DNA of 60,000 nucleotides from Symsagittifera roscoffensis (GCF_963678635.1 NC_087067.1:56085964-56145963); one strand, 5' to 3'. Positions 1-13,782 are shown, numbered from the stretch's first letter. Numbers and translations are program-made. Notes: generated by a model from the sequence alone, not told the origin.

Positions 1-3000
1 GAGATTAACAAGAAATGTGATATAGCCAGCAGAGAAGAAAAATGAATTAGCGATATCTTCATAAACAATCTGAAGAAATACGACTACCAAAAAAATTTAT
101 AGAAATTTCAATAAAAAAAAAATGAAGCCCTTAACTATGAAGACCTTAACTAAGCCCTAACTAAGGAACAGAGAGTATTAAACTATAACAAGATGACCAA
201 TAAAAATAAACCGACTGCATGTTATAACTCTGAAAACTATAATTTTGTAAACAGAGAGCCCACAATAGCTGTAAAACGAAGCAAACTGAGAAAAAAGTAA
301 GAAATATCAGTTGTCAAGAATTTTCAGTTATCAAAAAATTTCCTTTGAATTGGCCTGGTGTAAATAAAAATATATGAAGCTTTAGAAAAAAGTGTTGTAA
401 TGTAATCAACGCATAGTCAAAGGCAAAGCAAATTGATAATAAAGAGATCCTGAGAATTTAAGTCAATCGTTACCACCTCAGAAAGTAAGTCAATCGCTAA
501 AACGGTCGTTTTATACAAAAAATAAGAACATCAACTTTCAAAAAAAACATCAATTTTCCAAAACGAATAAAAACATTAGGCTTACATTCGAGCACTCAAA
601 AAACTGAAAACACAGCAACAGAAACAGATTCATAAGCCCAATTGTTTTGACTTACAAGAAGATAAGCTGATTAAGCTAGCGTTTAACACAAGTTCTTAAA
701 GTTGTTTTGCAGAATTTTGGACTCATCAGAAAGCCAATTGTTGCATTTGAAAGGCTCAAGGGAAAAATAAAGCTTGGAACACTTTACGGGAGCTTTAACG
801 GAGGTTAACAAGAAATGTGATATAGCCAGCGGAGAAGAAAAATGAATTAGAGATGTCTTCATAAACAATCTGAAGAAATACGACTACTAAAAAAAATTGT
901 AGAAATTTCACCACCTTATGAAGCCTAACTAAGCCCTAATTAAAGATCAGAGAGTATTAAACTATCTCAAGATAACAAATAAAATTAAACTGACTGCATA
1001 TTATAACTCTGAAGATAACAATTAGAATTTTGTAAAAAGAGAGACCACAATATCTTTAAAACGATGGAATCTGAGAAAAAAGTAAAAAATGTCAATTGCC
1101 AAGAAACTTCAGTTACCAAAAAAATTCTTTTGGATTGGCCTAGAGTAAATAAATATGTATGAAACTTTAGAAAAATGTGTTGTAATGTAATCAACGCATA
1201 GTCAAAGGCAAAGCAAATTGATAATAAAGAGATCTTGAGAATTTAAGTCAATCGTTACCACCTCAGAAAGTAAGTCAATCGCTAAAACGGTCGTTTTATA
1301 CAAAAAATAAGAACATCAGCTTTCAAAAAAAACATCAATTTTCCAAAACGAATAAAAACATTAGGCTTAAATTCGAGCACTCAAAAAACTGAAAAAACAG
1401 CAACAAAAACAGATTCATAAGCCCAATTGTTTTGACTTATAAAAAGATAAGCTGATTAAGCTAGCGTTTAACACAAGTTCTTAAAGTTGTTTTGCAGAAT
1501 TTTGGACTCATCAGAAAGCCATTTGTTGCATTTGAAAGCCTCAAGGGAAAAATAAAGTTTGGAACAGTTTAGGGGAGCTTTAACGGAGGTTAACAAGAAA
1601 TGTGATATAGCCAGCGGAGAATGATTTAGAGATATCTTCAGAAGCAATCTGAAGAAATACGATTACCAAAAAAATTTGTAGGAATTTCACCACCTTATGA
1701 AGTCTTAATTAAGCCTTAATTAAAGATCAGAGAGTATTAAACTATCTCATGATGATAAATAAAAGTAAACCGACTGCATATTAAAACTCTGAAAATATCC
1801 ATTAGAATTTTGTAAAAAGAGAGCCCACAATAGCTGTAAAACGAAGGAATCTGAGAAAAAAAGTAAAAAGTGTAAATTGTCAAGAAACTTCAGTTTCCAA
1901 AAATGTTCCTTTGGATTGGCCTGGTATAAATAAATGTTTATGAAATTTTAGAAAAAAGTGTTGTTATGTAATCAGCGCATAGTCAAAGGCAAAACAAATT
2001 GATAATAACGAGATCCTGAGAATGTAAATTAATCGTTACCACTTCAGAAAATAAGTCAATCGCTAAGACAATCGTTTTATCCAAAAATAGAACATTTACT
2101 TTCAAAAGAACATCAGTTTTCCAAAAAGAATAAAAACATCAGGTTTCATCAGTAAGTCAAAAGTTTCGTATGCTTACATTCGAGCACTCAAAAAACAGAA
2201 AAAACAGCAACAAAAATAGAATCATAAGCCCAATTGCTTTGATTTACAAGAAGATAAGCTGATTAAGCTAGCGTTCAACACAAGTTCTTAAGGTTGATTT
2301 GCAAAATTTTGGACTCATCAGAAAACCAATTGTTGCATTTGAATGCCTCAAGGGAAAAATAAAGGTTGGAACAATTTAGGGGAGCTTTAACGGAGATTAA
2401 CGATTAACAAGAAATGTGATATAGCCAGCGGAGAAGAAAAATGGATTAGAGATATCTTCATAAACAATCTGAAGAAATACGACTACCAAAAAAATTTATA
2501 GAAATTTCACCACCAATGAAGCCCTTAACTATGAAGACCTTAACTAAGCCCTAACTAAGGAACAGAGAGTATTAAACTATAACAAGATGACAAATAAAAA
2601 TAAACCGACTGCATATTATAACTTTAAAAACCAGAATTTTGTAAACAGAGAGCCCACAATAGCTGTAAAACGAAGCAATCTGAGAAAAAAGTAAAAATAT
2701 GTCAGTTGTCAAGAAACTTCAGTTACCAAAAATATTCCTTTGGATTGGCCTGGTGTAAATAACTTTGTATGAAACTTTAGAAAAAAGTGTTGTAATATAA
2801 TCAACGCATAGTCAAAGGCAAAGCAAATTGATAATAACGAGATTCTGAGAACGTAAGTGAATCGTTACCACCTCAGAAAGTAAATCAATCGCTAAGACGG
2901 TCGTTTTATCCAAGAAAACAAGAACAACAACTTTCAAAAGAACATCAATTTTCCAAAAAGAATAAAAACATCAGGCTTCAGTAAGTCGAAGGTTTCGTAT

Positions 3001-3874
3001 GCTTACATTCGAGCACTCAAAAAACTGAAAAAACAGCAACAAAAATAGATTCATAAGCCCAATTGTTTTGACTTACAAGAAGATAAGCTGAATAAGCTAG
3101 CGTTTAACACAAGTTCTTAAGGTTGTTTTGCAAAATTTTGGACTCATCAGAAAGCCAATTGTTGCATTTGAATGCCTCAAGGGAAAAATAAAGCTTGGAA
3201 CAATTTAGGGGAGCTTTAAGGCAGGTTAACCAGAAATGTGATATAGCCAGCGGAGAAGAAAAATGAATTAGAGATATCTTCATAAACAATCTGAAGAAAT
3301 ACGATTACCAAAAAAAATTGTAGAAAATTAACCACCTTATGAAAACTAAAACTAAGCCTTAATTAAAGATCACAGAGTATTAAACTATCTCAGGATGACA
3401 AATAAAAGTAAACCGATTGCATATTATAACTCTGAAAATATTCATTAGAATTTTGTAAAAAGAGAGCCCACAATAGCTGTAAAACGAAGGAACCTGAGAA
3501 AAAAAGTAAAAAATTTCAATTGTCAAGAAACTTCAGTTACCAAAAATGTTCCTTTGGATTGGCCTGGTATAAATAAATATTTATGAAACTTTAGAAAAAA
3601 GTGTTGTAATGTAATCAGCGCATAGTCAAAGGCAAAACAAATTGATAATAACGAGATCCTGAGAAAGTAAGTCAATAAGTAAACTTTCAAAAGAACATCA
3701 ATTTACAAAAATAATAAAACATCAGGCTTCAGTGAGTCAAAAGTTTTGTACGTTGACATTCGAGCACTCAAAAACTGAAAAAAAAATAGCAACAAAAATA
3801 GATTCGTGTGCCCAATTGTTTTGACTTACAAGAAAGATAAGCTGATTAAGCTAGCGTTTAACACAAGTTCTTAA
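1..3874. repeat. Tandem repeat, ~0.8 kb unit, five copies
   Basis: Units begin at about 1, 801, 1586, 2393 and 3221, marked by the recurring text GTTAACAAGAAATGTGATAT. Unit lengths run from about 785 to 830 bp. The last unit stops at about 3874 after CACAAGTTCTTAAA. Copies 1 and 4 share a variant near 122-195 and 2515-2588 (CCTTAACTAAGCCCTAACTA), while copies 2, 3 and 5 carry another variant, so two subfamilies are interleaved. The first unit starts at the window edge, so the array probably continues upstream. The short minus-strand frames inside repeat with the unit and are not convincing genes. Confidence 0.93.
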
Positions 3875-4507
3875 ATACTTAGATATTCTGAAATATGAAA
3901 CAGATGCCAAACATACTCCAAGTTGTAGAGGAAGTGGCATCTCAAGTGTCTAAGATCTCCAAAAAGATCAAGAATAACCAGTTACTGTGGAATGAGCACA
4001 AAATGTTCCCACCAAGTCACCAAGTCTTATAAAAACTAACAATTTCTATTTGGTGTCCTTCTTTTCAAGTTGTGATAAACTAATAAGGTTGTTGGAAGCA
4101 CGACTGAAGGGGGCTTTAATATGATATATCACTTAACCCAATCTAATGATTATTTGTGGTAACTGATTTTGCGTTAAAAAAAAAACAAAACAAATCGGAA
4201 TACAAAATTGCTCTCCTTTTTTAATGGCCGGATCAATTATGACAAACTAGCTTGCAGTTCATAGACTGTTTTCCAAAAAAGCAATTTTCTTCTAGGAAAA
4301 AACCGAAGTTTTGATAGTTTTGATATAGCGGGAAGAAAGTAAACATGCACATAAAAAACTGAACAGGATTTTACGATTTTACCAGAAACCCAACAGGATG
4401 TGACTGAATTTTTTTTTGTATAAAAACTTGATTATTGGTTACTTTTTGTGCGAAAAGAGTGTTTCTCAGACTTTTGTCTAACATCATCTCTGGCCCAGTT
4501 CTTGAGT
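3875..4507. other. Unique spacer between two tandem arrays
   Basis: AT-rich DNA without repeats between the 0.8 kb array and the 125-bp satellite. The only coding-like trace is a 45-codon + strand frame at 3895-4032 (start MKQMPNILQVVEEVAS, end PPSHQVL). It is Lys- and Val-rich and amphipathic, and it is not recognised. An overlapping second frame is also open for about 20 codons, so the signal is weak. Nothing else is seen here. Confidence 0.5.
3895..4032 (+). CDS. Possible small ORF (45 aa), not recognised
   Basis: ATG at 3895, TAA at 4030. The predicted peptide is hydrophilic with a regular spacing of Val, Ile and Leu in its first half, compatible with an amphipathic helix. It starts about 20 bp after the end of the 0.8 kb repeat array, so it is not part of the repeat. 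No promoter, polyA signal or homologous family is recognised, and a second frame over the same bases is also open. It could be a stray exon or chance. Confidence 0.15.
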   Translation: MKQMPNILQVVEEVASQVSKISKKIKNNQLLWNEHKMFPPSHQVL

Positions 4508-7500
4508 TTGATTATGTTTCTAAACTGTGTTTCGAACATACTTTATGTTAGACTTTCTGCTCGACTTTTTTCGACCCTACCTGTGGTCGACTTTGTGTTC
4601 GATCATGGATCGAAATAGTATTGGACTATGTTTTGACCATGTTTTTGACTATGTCTCGACTATACTTTATGTTAGACTTTATGCTCGACTATTTTTCGAC
4701 CCTACCTGTGGTCGACTTTGTGTTCGATCATGGATCAAAATAGTATTGGACTATGTTTTGACCATGTTTTTGACTATGTCTCGACCAAGCTTTAAGTGAG
4801 ACTTTCTGCTCGACTTTTTTCGACCCTACCTGTGGTCGACTTTGTGTTCGATCATGGATCGAATTAGTTTTGGACTATGTTTTGACCATGTTTTTGACTA
4901 TGTCTCGACTATACTTTATGTTAGACTTTATGCTTGACTATTTTTCGACCCTACCTGTGGTCGACTTTGTGTTCGATCATGGATCGAATTAGTATTGGAC
5001 TATGTTTTGACCATGTTTTTGACTATGTCTCGACCAAGCTTTAAGTGAGACTTTCTGCTCGACTATTTTTCGACCCTACTTGTTGTCGACTTTGTGTTCA
5101 ATCATGGATCGAAATAGTATTGGACTATGTTTTGACCATGTTTTTGACTATGTCTCGACCAAGCTTTAAGTGAGACTTTCTGCTCGACTATTTTTCGACC
5201 GTACCTGTAGTCGACTTTGTGGTCGATCATGGATCGAAATAGTATTGGACTAGGACTATGTTTTGACCATGTTTTTGACTATGTCTCGACCATACTTTAT
5301 GTTAGACTTTATGCTCGACTATTTTTCGACCCTACCTGTGGTCGACTTTGTGTTTGATCATGGATCGAAATAGTATTGGACTATGTTTTGACCATGTTTT
5401 TGACTATTTCTCGACCATACTTTAAGTGAGACTTTCTGCTCGACTATTTTTCGACCCTACCTGTGGTCGACTTTGTGTTCGATCATGGATCGAAATAGTA
5501 TTGGACTCTGTTTTGACCATGTTTTTGACTATGTCTCGATCAAGCTCTAAGTGAGACTTTCTGCTCGAATATTTTTCGACCCTACCTGTGGCCGACTTTG
5601 TGTTCGATCATGGATCGAAATAGTATTGGACTATGTTTTGACCATGTTTTTGACTATGTCTCGACCAAGCTTTAAGTGAGACTTTCTGCTCGACTATTTT
5701 CGTCCCTACCTGTGGTCGACTTTGTGTTCGATCATGGATCGAAATAGTATTGGACTAGGACTATGTTTTGACCATGTTTTTGACTATGTCTCGACCATAC
5801 TTTATGTTAGACTTTATGCTCGACTAATTTTCGACCCTACCTGTGGTCGACTTTGTGTTCGATCATGGATCGAAATAGTATTGGACTATGTTTTGACCAT
5901 GTTTTTGACTATGTCTCGACCATACTTTAAGTGAGACTTTCTGCTCGACTATTTTTCGACCGTACCTGTGGTCGACTTTGTGTTCGATCATGGATCGAAA
6001 TAGTATTGGACTAGGACTATGTTTTGACCATGTTTTTGACTATGTCTCGACCATACTTTATGTTAGACTTTATGCTCGACTAATTTTCGACCCTACCTGT
6101 GGTCGACTTTGTGTTCGATCATGGATCGAAATAGTATTGGACTATGTTTTGACCATGTTTTTGACTATGTCTCGACCATACTTTAAGTGAGACTTTCTGC
6201 TCGACTATTTTTCGACCCTACCTGTGGTCGACTTTGTGTTCGATCATGGATCGAAATAGTATTGGACTATGTTTTGACCATGTTTTTGACTATGTCTCGA
6301 TCAAGCTTTAAGTGAGACTTTCTGCTCGACTATTTTGCGACCCTTCCTGTGGTCGACTTTGTGTTCGATCATGGACCGAAATAGTATTGGACTATGTTTT
6401 GACTATGTTTTTGACTATGTCTCGACCAAACTTTAAGTAAGACTTTCTGCTCGACTATTTTTCGACCCTTCCTGTGGTCGACTTTGTTTTGACCATGTTT
6501 TTGACTATGTCTCGACCAAGCTTTAAGTGAGACTTTCTGCTCGACTATTTTCGTCCCTACCTGTTGTCGACTTTGTGTTCAATCATGGATCGAAATAGTA
6601 TTGGACTATGTTTTGACCATGTTTTTGACTATGTCTCGACCAAGCTTTAAGTGAGACTTTCTGCTCGACTATTTTTCGACCGTACCTGTGGTCGACTTTG
6701 TGTTCGATCATGGATCGAAATAGTATTGGACTAGGACTATGTTTTGACCATGTTTTTGACTATGTCTCGACCATACTTTATGTTAGACTTTATGCTCGAC
6801 TAATTTTCGACCCTACCTGTGGTCGACTTTGTGTTCGATCATGGATCGAAATAGTATTGGACTATGTTTTGACCATGTTTTTGACTATGTCTCGACCATA
6901 CTTTAAGTGAGACTTTCTGCTCGACTATTTTTCGACCCTACCTGTGGTCGACTTTGTGTTCGATCATGGATCGAAATAGTATTGGACTATGTTTTGACCA
7001 TGTTTTTGACTATGTCTCGATCAAGCTTTAAGTGAGACTTTCTGCTCGACTATTTTGCGACCCTTCCTGTGGTCGACTTTGTGTTCGATCATGGACCGAA
7101 ATAGTATTGGACTATGTTTTGACTATGTTTTTGACTATGTCTCGACCAAACTTTAAGTAAGACTTTCTGCTCGACTATTTTTCGACCCTTCCTGTGGTCG
7201 ACTTTGTGTTCGATCATGGATCGAAATAGTATTGGACGATGTTTTGACCATGTTTTTGACTATGTCTCGACCAAGCTTTAAGTGAGACTTTCTGCTCGAC
7301 TATTTTTCGACCCTACCTGTGGTCGACTTTGTGTTCGATCATGGATCGAAATAGTATTGGACTATGTTTTGACCATGTTTTTGACTATGTCTCGACCATA
7401 CTTTATGTTAGACTTTATGCTCGACTATTTTTCGACCCTACCTGTGGTCGACTTTGTGTTCGATCATGGATCGAAATAGTATTGGACTATGTTTTGACCA

Positions 7501-10489
7501 TGTTTTTGACTATGTCTCGACCATACTTTAAGTGAGACTTTCTGCTCGACTATTTTTCGACCCTACCTGTGGTCGACTTTGTGTTCGATCATGGATCGAA
7601 ATAGTATTGGACTATGTTTTGACCATGTTTTTGACTATGTCTCGATCAAGCTTTAAGTGAGACTTTCTGCTCGACTATTTTTCGACCGTACCTGTGGTCG
7701 ACTTTGTGTTCGATCATGGATCGAAATAGTATTGGACAAGGACTATGTTTTGACTATGTCTCGACCATACTTTATGTTAGACTTTATGCTCGACTATTTT
7801 TCGACCCTACCTGTGGTCGACTTTGTGTTCGATCATGGATCGAAATAGTATTGGACTATGTTTTGACCATGTTTTTGACTATGTCTCGACCATACTTTAA
7901 GTGAGATTTTCTGCTCGACTATTTTTCGACCCTACCTGTGGTCGACTTTTTGTTCGATCATGGATCGAATTAGTATTGGACTATGTTTTGACCATGTTTT
8001 GACTATGTCTCGATCAAGCTTTAAGTGAGACTTTCTGCTCGACTATTTTTCGACCCTTCCTGTGGTCGACTTTGTGTTCGATCATGGACCGAAATAGTAT
8101 TGGACTATGTTTTGACTATGTTTTTGACTATGTCTCGACCAAACTTTAAGTAAGACTTTCTGCTCGACTATTTTTCGACCCTTCCTGTGGTCGACTTTGT
8201 GTTCGATCATGGATCGAAATAGTATTGGACTATGTTTTGACCATTTTTTTGACTATGTCTCGACCATACTTTAAGTGAGACTTTCTGCTCGACTATTTTT
8301 CGACCCTACCTGTGGTCGACTTTGTGTTCGATCATGGACCGAAATAGTATTGGACTATGTTTGACCATGTTTTTGACTATGTCTCGACCAAGCTTTAAGT
8401 GAGACTTTCTGCTCGACTATTTTTCGACCCTACTTGTGGTCGACTTTGTGTTGATCATGGATCGAAATAGTATTGGACTATGTTTTGACCATGTTTTTGA
8501 CTATGTCTCGACCAAGCTTTAAGTGAGACTTTCTGCTCGACTATTTTTTGACCCTACCTGTGGTCGACTTTGTGTTCGATCATGGATCGAAATAGTATTG
8601 GACTATGTTTTGACCATGTTTTTGACTATGTCTCGACCATACTTTATGTTAGACTTTAAGCTCGACTATTTTTCGACCCATCCTGTGGTCGACTTTGTGT
8701 CCGATCATGGACCGAAATAGTATTGGACTATGTTTTGACCATGTTTTTGACTATGTCTCGACCAAGCTTTAAGTGAGACTTTCTGCTCGACTATTTTTCG
8801 ACCCTACCTGTGGTCGACTTTGTGTTGATCATGGATCGAAATAGTATTGGACTATGTTTTGACCATGTTTTTGACTATGTCTCGACCAAGCTTTATGTGA
8901 GACTTTCTGCTCGTTTATTTTTCGACCCTACCTGTGGTCGACTTTGTGTTCGATCATGGATCGAAATAGTATTGGACTATGTTTTGACCATGTTTTTGAC
9001 TATGCCTCGACCAAGCTTTGAGTGAGACTTTATGCTCGACTATTTTTCGACCCTACTTGTGGTCGACTTTGTGTTCGATCATGGATCGAAATAGTATTGG
9101 ACTATGTTTTGACCATGTTTTTGACTATGTCTCGACCATACTTTATGTTAGATTTTATGCTCGACTATTTTTCGACCCTACCTGTGGTCGACTTTGTGTT
9201 CGATCATGGATCTAAATAGTATTGGACTATGTTTTGACCATGTTTTTGACTATGTCTCGACCAAGCTTTAAGTGAGACTTTCTGCTCGACTATTTTTCGA
9301 CCCTACCTGTGGTCGACTTTGTGTTCGATCATGGATCGAAAAAGTATTGGACTTTGTTTTGACCATGTTTTTGACTATGTCTCGACCATACTTTATGTTA
9401 GACTTTATGCTCGACTATTTTTCGACCCTACCTGTGGTCGACTTTGTGTTCGATCATGGATCGAAATAGTATTGGACTATGTTTTGACCATGTTTTTGAC
9501 TATGTCTCGACCAAGCTTTAAGTGAGACTTTCTGCTCGACTATTTTTCGACCCTACCTGTGGTCGACTTTGTGTTCGATCATGGATCGAAATAGTATTGG
9601 ACTATGTTTTGACCATGTTTTTGACTATGTCTCGACCATACTTTATGTTAGATTTTATGCTCGACTATTTTTCGACCCTACCTGTGGTCGACTTTGTGTT
9701 CGATCATGGATCGAAATAGTATTGGACTATGTTTTGACCATGTTTTTGACTATGTCTCGACCAAGCTTTAAGTGAGACTTTATGCTCGACTATTTTTCGA
9801 CCCTACCTGTGGTCGACTTTGTGTTCGATCATGGATCGAAATAGTATTGGACTTTGTTTTGACCATGTTTTTGACTATGTCTCGACCATACTTTATGTTA
9901 GACTTTATGCTCGACTATTTTTCGACCCTACCTGTGGTCGACTTTGTGTTCGATCATGGATCGAAATAGTATTGGACTATGTTTTGACCATGTTTTTGAC
10001 TATGTCTCGACCAAGCTTTAAGTGAGACTTTCTGCTCGACTATTTTTCGACCCTACCTGTGGTCGACTTTGTGTTCGATCATGGATCGAAATAGTATTGG
10101 ACTATGTTTTGACCATGTTTTTGACTATGTCTCGACCAAGCTTTAAGTGAGACTTTATGCTCGACTATTTTTCGACCCTACCTGTGGTCGACTTTGTGTT
10201 CGATCATGGATCGAAATAGTATTGGACTATGTTTTGACCATGTTTTTGACTATGTCTCGACCATACTTTATGTTAGACTTTCTGCTCGACTATTTTTCGA
10301 CCCTACCTGTGGTCGACTTTGTGTTCGATCATGGATCGAAATAGTATTGGACTATGTTTTGACCATGTTTTTGACTATGTCTCGACCAAGCTTTAAGTGA
10401 GACTTTCTGCTCGACTATTTTTCGACCCTACCTGTGGTCGACTTTGTGTTCGATCATGGATCGAAATAGTATTGGACTATATTTTGACC
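4508..10489. repeat. 125-bp satellite array, about 48 monomers
   Basis: The monomer contains GTCGACTTTGTGTTCGATCA, then a run of 11-12-bp subrepeats (GACTATGTTTT, GACCATGTTTTT, GACTATGTCTC), then CTTTAAGTGAGACTTTCTGC or TACTTTATGTTAGACTTTATGC, and TTTTTCGACCCTACCTGTG. The two variants alternate in the right half (9272-10400), giving a 250-bp dimer (equivalent positions at 9272, 9522, 9772). A 720-bp segment is duplicated: the rare variant TATTTTGCGACC lies at about 6329 and 7049. Several monomers carry small gaps, for example near 6485. Open frames of 60-90 codons recur with the repeat and are by-products. The left edge (4508-4560) is diverged; the right edge is abrupt. Confidence 0.95.
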
Positions 10490-12586
10490 TTAAATGATGA
10501 AAATTTAAAACCTTAAAATTTTTTTTTTTGGTTTTTGGTGTTAACAAAAATGAGAACGCTTCTGTAAAAATAGTTGAAAACTAGAATTTCCAGTTCATGA
10601 TATATTTCTCATTATGAAGATCTCTTATATAAACTGTTGTTTAAATCATTAGTTTTCTTGTTGAAGCATTTAATAATGTTTCATCAAAGTCAATTTTTGA
10701 TATCGAATAGAAGCATTGAAAATTTTTTTTCCACATCATAAAACTAAATTTTTTTTTTGCAGTACTTAGCTGTCGGCCGGCTGTATTTTTTTTGATCAAC
10801 TTGATATGTTTTATGTGCGCAATGACTGTTTTCCATCTATGATCAGAGTTTTCCGTTCTGATTTTTTGCCTGATTTTGGATTTTTTTTTGGTTTTGAACA
10901 ACTCAGGAGATATAAATCAGTAGTACTGTGGGGCTGTTAGTACTAGAAAAGTTTCTAGAGGCTCGAGTTACCTTTTACAAAAAAAACACCAAAAATGCTA
11001 GCAAAATTTTGAAAAACAGAAGTTTTTTGGTTTCTTTTTCGATGAACGAATTTTCCCTTATTTATTAGGAGCGAAAAAATCAAGGTGATAAATTTCCGTA
11101 AAGATTCGAACACCCACAACCCCTCCTCTCCCTCCAAATCAGCTACAGCTCGTTTGTCTAACTTGAGTGAAAAATCCCCAGTCTCGTTGTTTTGAATTAT
11201 TAAGTAATTGCGTAAGTAAACTACAGCAAAATATTGAGAATTGTACTGCTGAAAGAACCCGGAATGGAGAATTGCGAACCCGCGCAAGCCAAATGCCGAA
11301 AGTCACGTGCCCTTGAACACGGCAGGGCTTTGCAGATTCATAGAGGTACCTCGTAAAAACTCGAAGTTGCCCCGGTTTGAGGTTATATTATGATAGATGG
11401 GACCCAAAAATAACTAAAGAACTTGGAAAAAGCACAGAATAACTTTGCTCGCTGATTTCTTAAAACTTCCACGCTCTGAACGACTTCGGCTCACTTTTGC
11501 ATTTGGCCTAAAATGACCAAACTGTTGATTGATCTTTCCGCAAGTAATTTCAACCAATCATCTTTGAGTATTACAACTCAATTTTCAAAATAACATCCTA
11601 GTTTTTTTGGCAGAACTTTTTATACTATTGACAATATCGATGCTCGAACTTGAAGTTTAATAATTTTTGTGTTTTGCAAGTGCGTTTTGTAAAGCTGTTA
11701 GGATATTAAGTTTTGAAAAAGGACCATTTGGGTTAATTATTGTGCGGTCTATTTATATTTCTAAGAATGACTAGACAGCAATTCAATTCAGCTAAAAGTG
11801 TGGGGTAAGAAAATTTTTAAAAGTGTTTTTTTTTTCAGTTAACAAAAAAAGTTTTCTCTAATTTGTTTCTAAAAACCATTTTGCTACAGTCGCATTTTAC
11901 GGCATAAGAATCAGGGTTTTGTCCTCATACGAGCAGTCGTCTTAATTTAGAGAATCATGAATCGGCCATAAATCAATTGATTTTCTAATTAGACAAAAGC
12001 GTCATTTTTAACTTTTTGGACGAGTTTTCCCAAAAAAATGATAAGGGTCGCGCTGCCCTCAAATTTCGTAATTTCGTTGGATCGACAAACAGTTTTCAAA
12101 ATAAATTGGGTCGATTGACCATTCATGCATAGGGTGAAACTGAGCCAAAAAGAGGCTGTTCGCTAGGGTCGAAATGCGTCTGTGATTCACATTATTGAAA
12201 AACGCAATCCATCTGTCACAATTGAACCTCGCCTTAGATTCCGGAGAGCGTTTTACCTGGAAAGAAAGCGCCCTTCAAATACTGTATGGGTCAATTGGAA
12301 ATATTCAGCAGCTCTATCATTGAGAGCTTGTGGTACAAAACTGTGCGCAGCATTGCATTGGATTTTATGGGAACAGTGTCAACTTCAACTTCTCACTTCC
12401 TTGCATATGGCGACCTGAAGATATGTGGTTGGGCTCGTGCATGCACGCATACTTCAAAAGTATGTGACACTTTATTTACAATAGTCGGCACAAACGGATG
12501 TATGCGAAATACGCAGGCACACATCTCACTGAGCTTCTATATTCAGTTGTACCAGAGCTTGGCATAACTTATAGTGAATCTTCTTA
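10490..12586. other. AT-rich unique DNA, no supported gene
   Basis: The stretch has many A or T runs. Longest frames: 10641-10901 minus (Lys-rich, 86 codons), 10955-11287 minus (110 codons), and two overlapping + strand frames at 12182-12418 and 12286-12567. None has a recognisable motif, splice partner or domain. The 12286-12567 frame (93 codons, Cys- and Thr-containing) is the least AT-driven and might be an old exon, but a second frame over the same bases is also open. A 12-bp perfect palindrome CGTGCATGCACG lies at 12436-12447. Confidence 0.5.
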
Positions 12587-12886
12587 TCAATCCCCCCTAG
12601 GGTATCTACTAAAGAATTCCACCCCTATAAATAAAAGCAGTGAACGAGCATTCTGTTCATAATTCGAACTTTGCTGCATTCTGATTGGTCAAAAAATCAA
12701 TTTGATCTACCTAATATTTCTAGGAAGGTGTATTTGTTTGTTAGGCCAACTTAGTCAATTTTTGACTAGTCAGAATGCAGCAAAATTCGAGTTTCAAATG
12801 GAAAGATCTAGTACTAGCTAACTGTTTTTTTTATAGAGGTATAGGGGTGGCAAATCTTTAGTAGAAAACCTTGGGGGGGGGATTGT
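12587..12886. mobile_element. Foldback element, imperfect inverted repeat
   Basis: Left arm 12587-12706 and right arm 12754-12886 are imperfect reverse complements. Shared blocks are CTACTAAAGA, CCACCCCTAT, AATTCGAA and GCTGCATTCTGA on the left, against TCTTTAGTAG, ATAGGGGTGG and TCAGAATGCAGC on the right. The outer ends are C-rich/G-rich runs, and the centre is about 47 bp. No transposase is present. The same ~130-bp half-unit appears in the opposite polarity at 14114-14461 and as single pieces near 13638-13720 and 15205-15260. Confidence 0.75.
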
Positions 12887-13026
12887 TAGGTAGATCCACT
12901 GTAAGTTTCGCCACGCTAGTAATTGAATTGTTAAGTAGACCCCTTTATAGTCTCATAATAGTAGACTAGCACTAAATCTTAAGACGAGTATTATTACTAA
13001 TAGTAGACTAGCGGTAATACTGACCC

Positions 13027-13494
13027 CTCGGGTTGACCAAAATGCTTATCCCACAATTTTTATATATGAAAAAATGCTTATCATACAATTTTCTATAATT
13101 CCATAGATACAAAAAATGTTAAGAAAACTCTAAGAAAAGCATTTTTCATAAATAGAATTTGTAGGACAAGCATTTTTTTCATAACCAAAAAAGTTGATTT
13201 TTTAAAAATATTATTTCACAAAATTCTTTTGGGATGTGTTTGTGACCGAACACAAGTGACCAAACCCATAGTTTATTTAAAACTAGAGTCACTAAGGGGT
13301 AGATCGTCTGGCATTTACAATGTATTGGAAACGACCTGAATAGTGTAAAAGTTCTTTTCAAAAATCACACATTAAAAGCATCAAACTTTAGTTCGAATCT
13401 TCATTCAATGATTTTTTATGATTAGAACTTTTCCATACGCTTGATGTATGGAATTGTATGATAAGCATTTTTGGTTTTTTGTGGTCAACCCGAG
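13027..13494. mobile_element. CCCGGGTTGACC-ended TIR element, copy A (short form)
   Basis: The ends are CTCGGGTTGACC (13027) and GGTCAACCCGAG (to 13494), an inverted pair. Just inside are ATGCTTATC / GATAAGCAT and variants of CATACAATT. Internal text such as CACAAGTGACCAAA and TTTACAATGTAT matches copies B and C, but about 450 bp are missing. There is no transposase frame; a 60-codon minus-strand frame at 13179-13361 is not convincing. No clear target-site duplication is visible. Confidence 0.75.
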
Positions 13495-13637
13495 TCACTA
13501 TCTATTACAGCAGATATTTTCTAAAATGCTAATTTATAGAACAATCAAACTGAGAAACTATCATTTGTTTACCGCCTTTGTTCCTTTATTGGCAAAAACA
13601 CCTTCAATTTTTTGTTACTAAGTTCACTTTCTGAATC

Positions 13638-13720
13638 GCCACCATTATAAATAACAGCAGTAAGCTAGCACTAGAAAGTTTTGTTTGTAATCTGAACGTT
13701 GCTGCATTTTGATGAATCGA
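13638..13720. mobile_element. Single foldback half-unit fragment
   Basis: Contains CCACCATTATAAATAACAGC and GAACGTTGCTGCATTTTGAT, a diverged match to the left arm of the foldback element at 12587. No inverted partner lies close by. Confidence 0.45.
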
Positions 13721-13782
13721 AGAAGTGAATAACTGATTCTAATCAAAAACTAATCCACGAATATATATTAGCTTAATTAATT

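Noticed and set aside
4527-10400. Many open frames of 60-90 codons in the 125-bp satellite, with nearly identical peptides.
   Set aside because: They recur with the repeat, appear in overlapping frames, and 125 or 250 bp is not a multiple of three. They are a by-product of a stop-poor monomer.
11110-11170. Minus-strand A-box and B-box-like words (GGTGTTCGAATC).
   Set aside because: Spacing is too short for a normal tRNA promoter and no stems form; probably chance.
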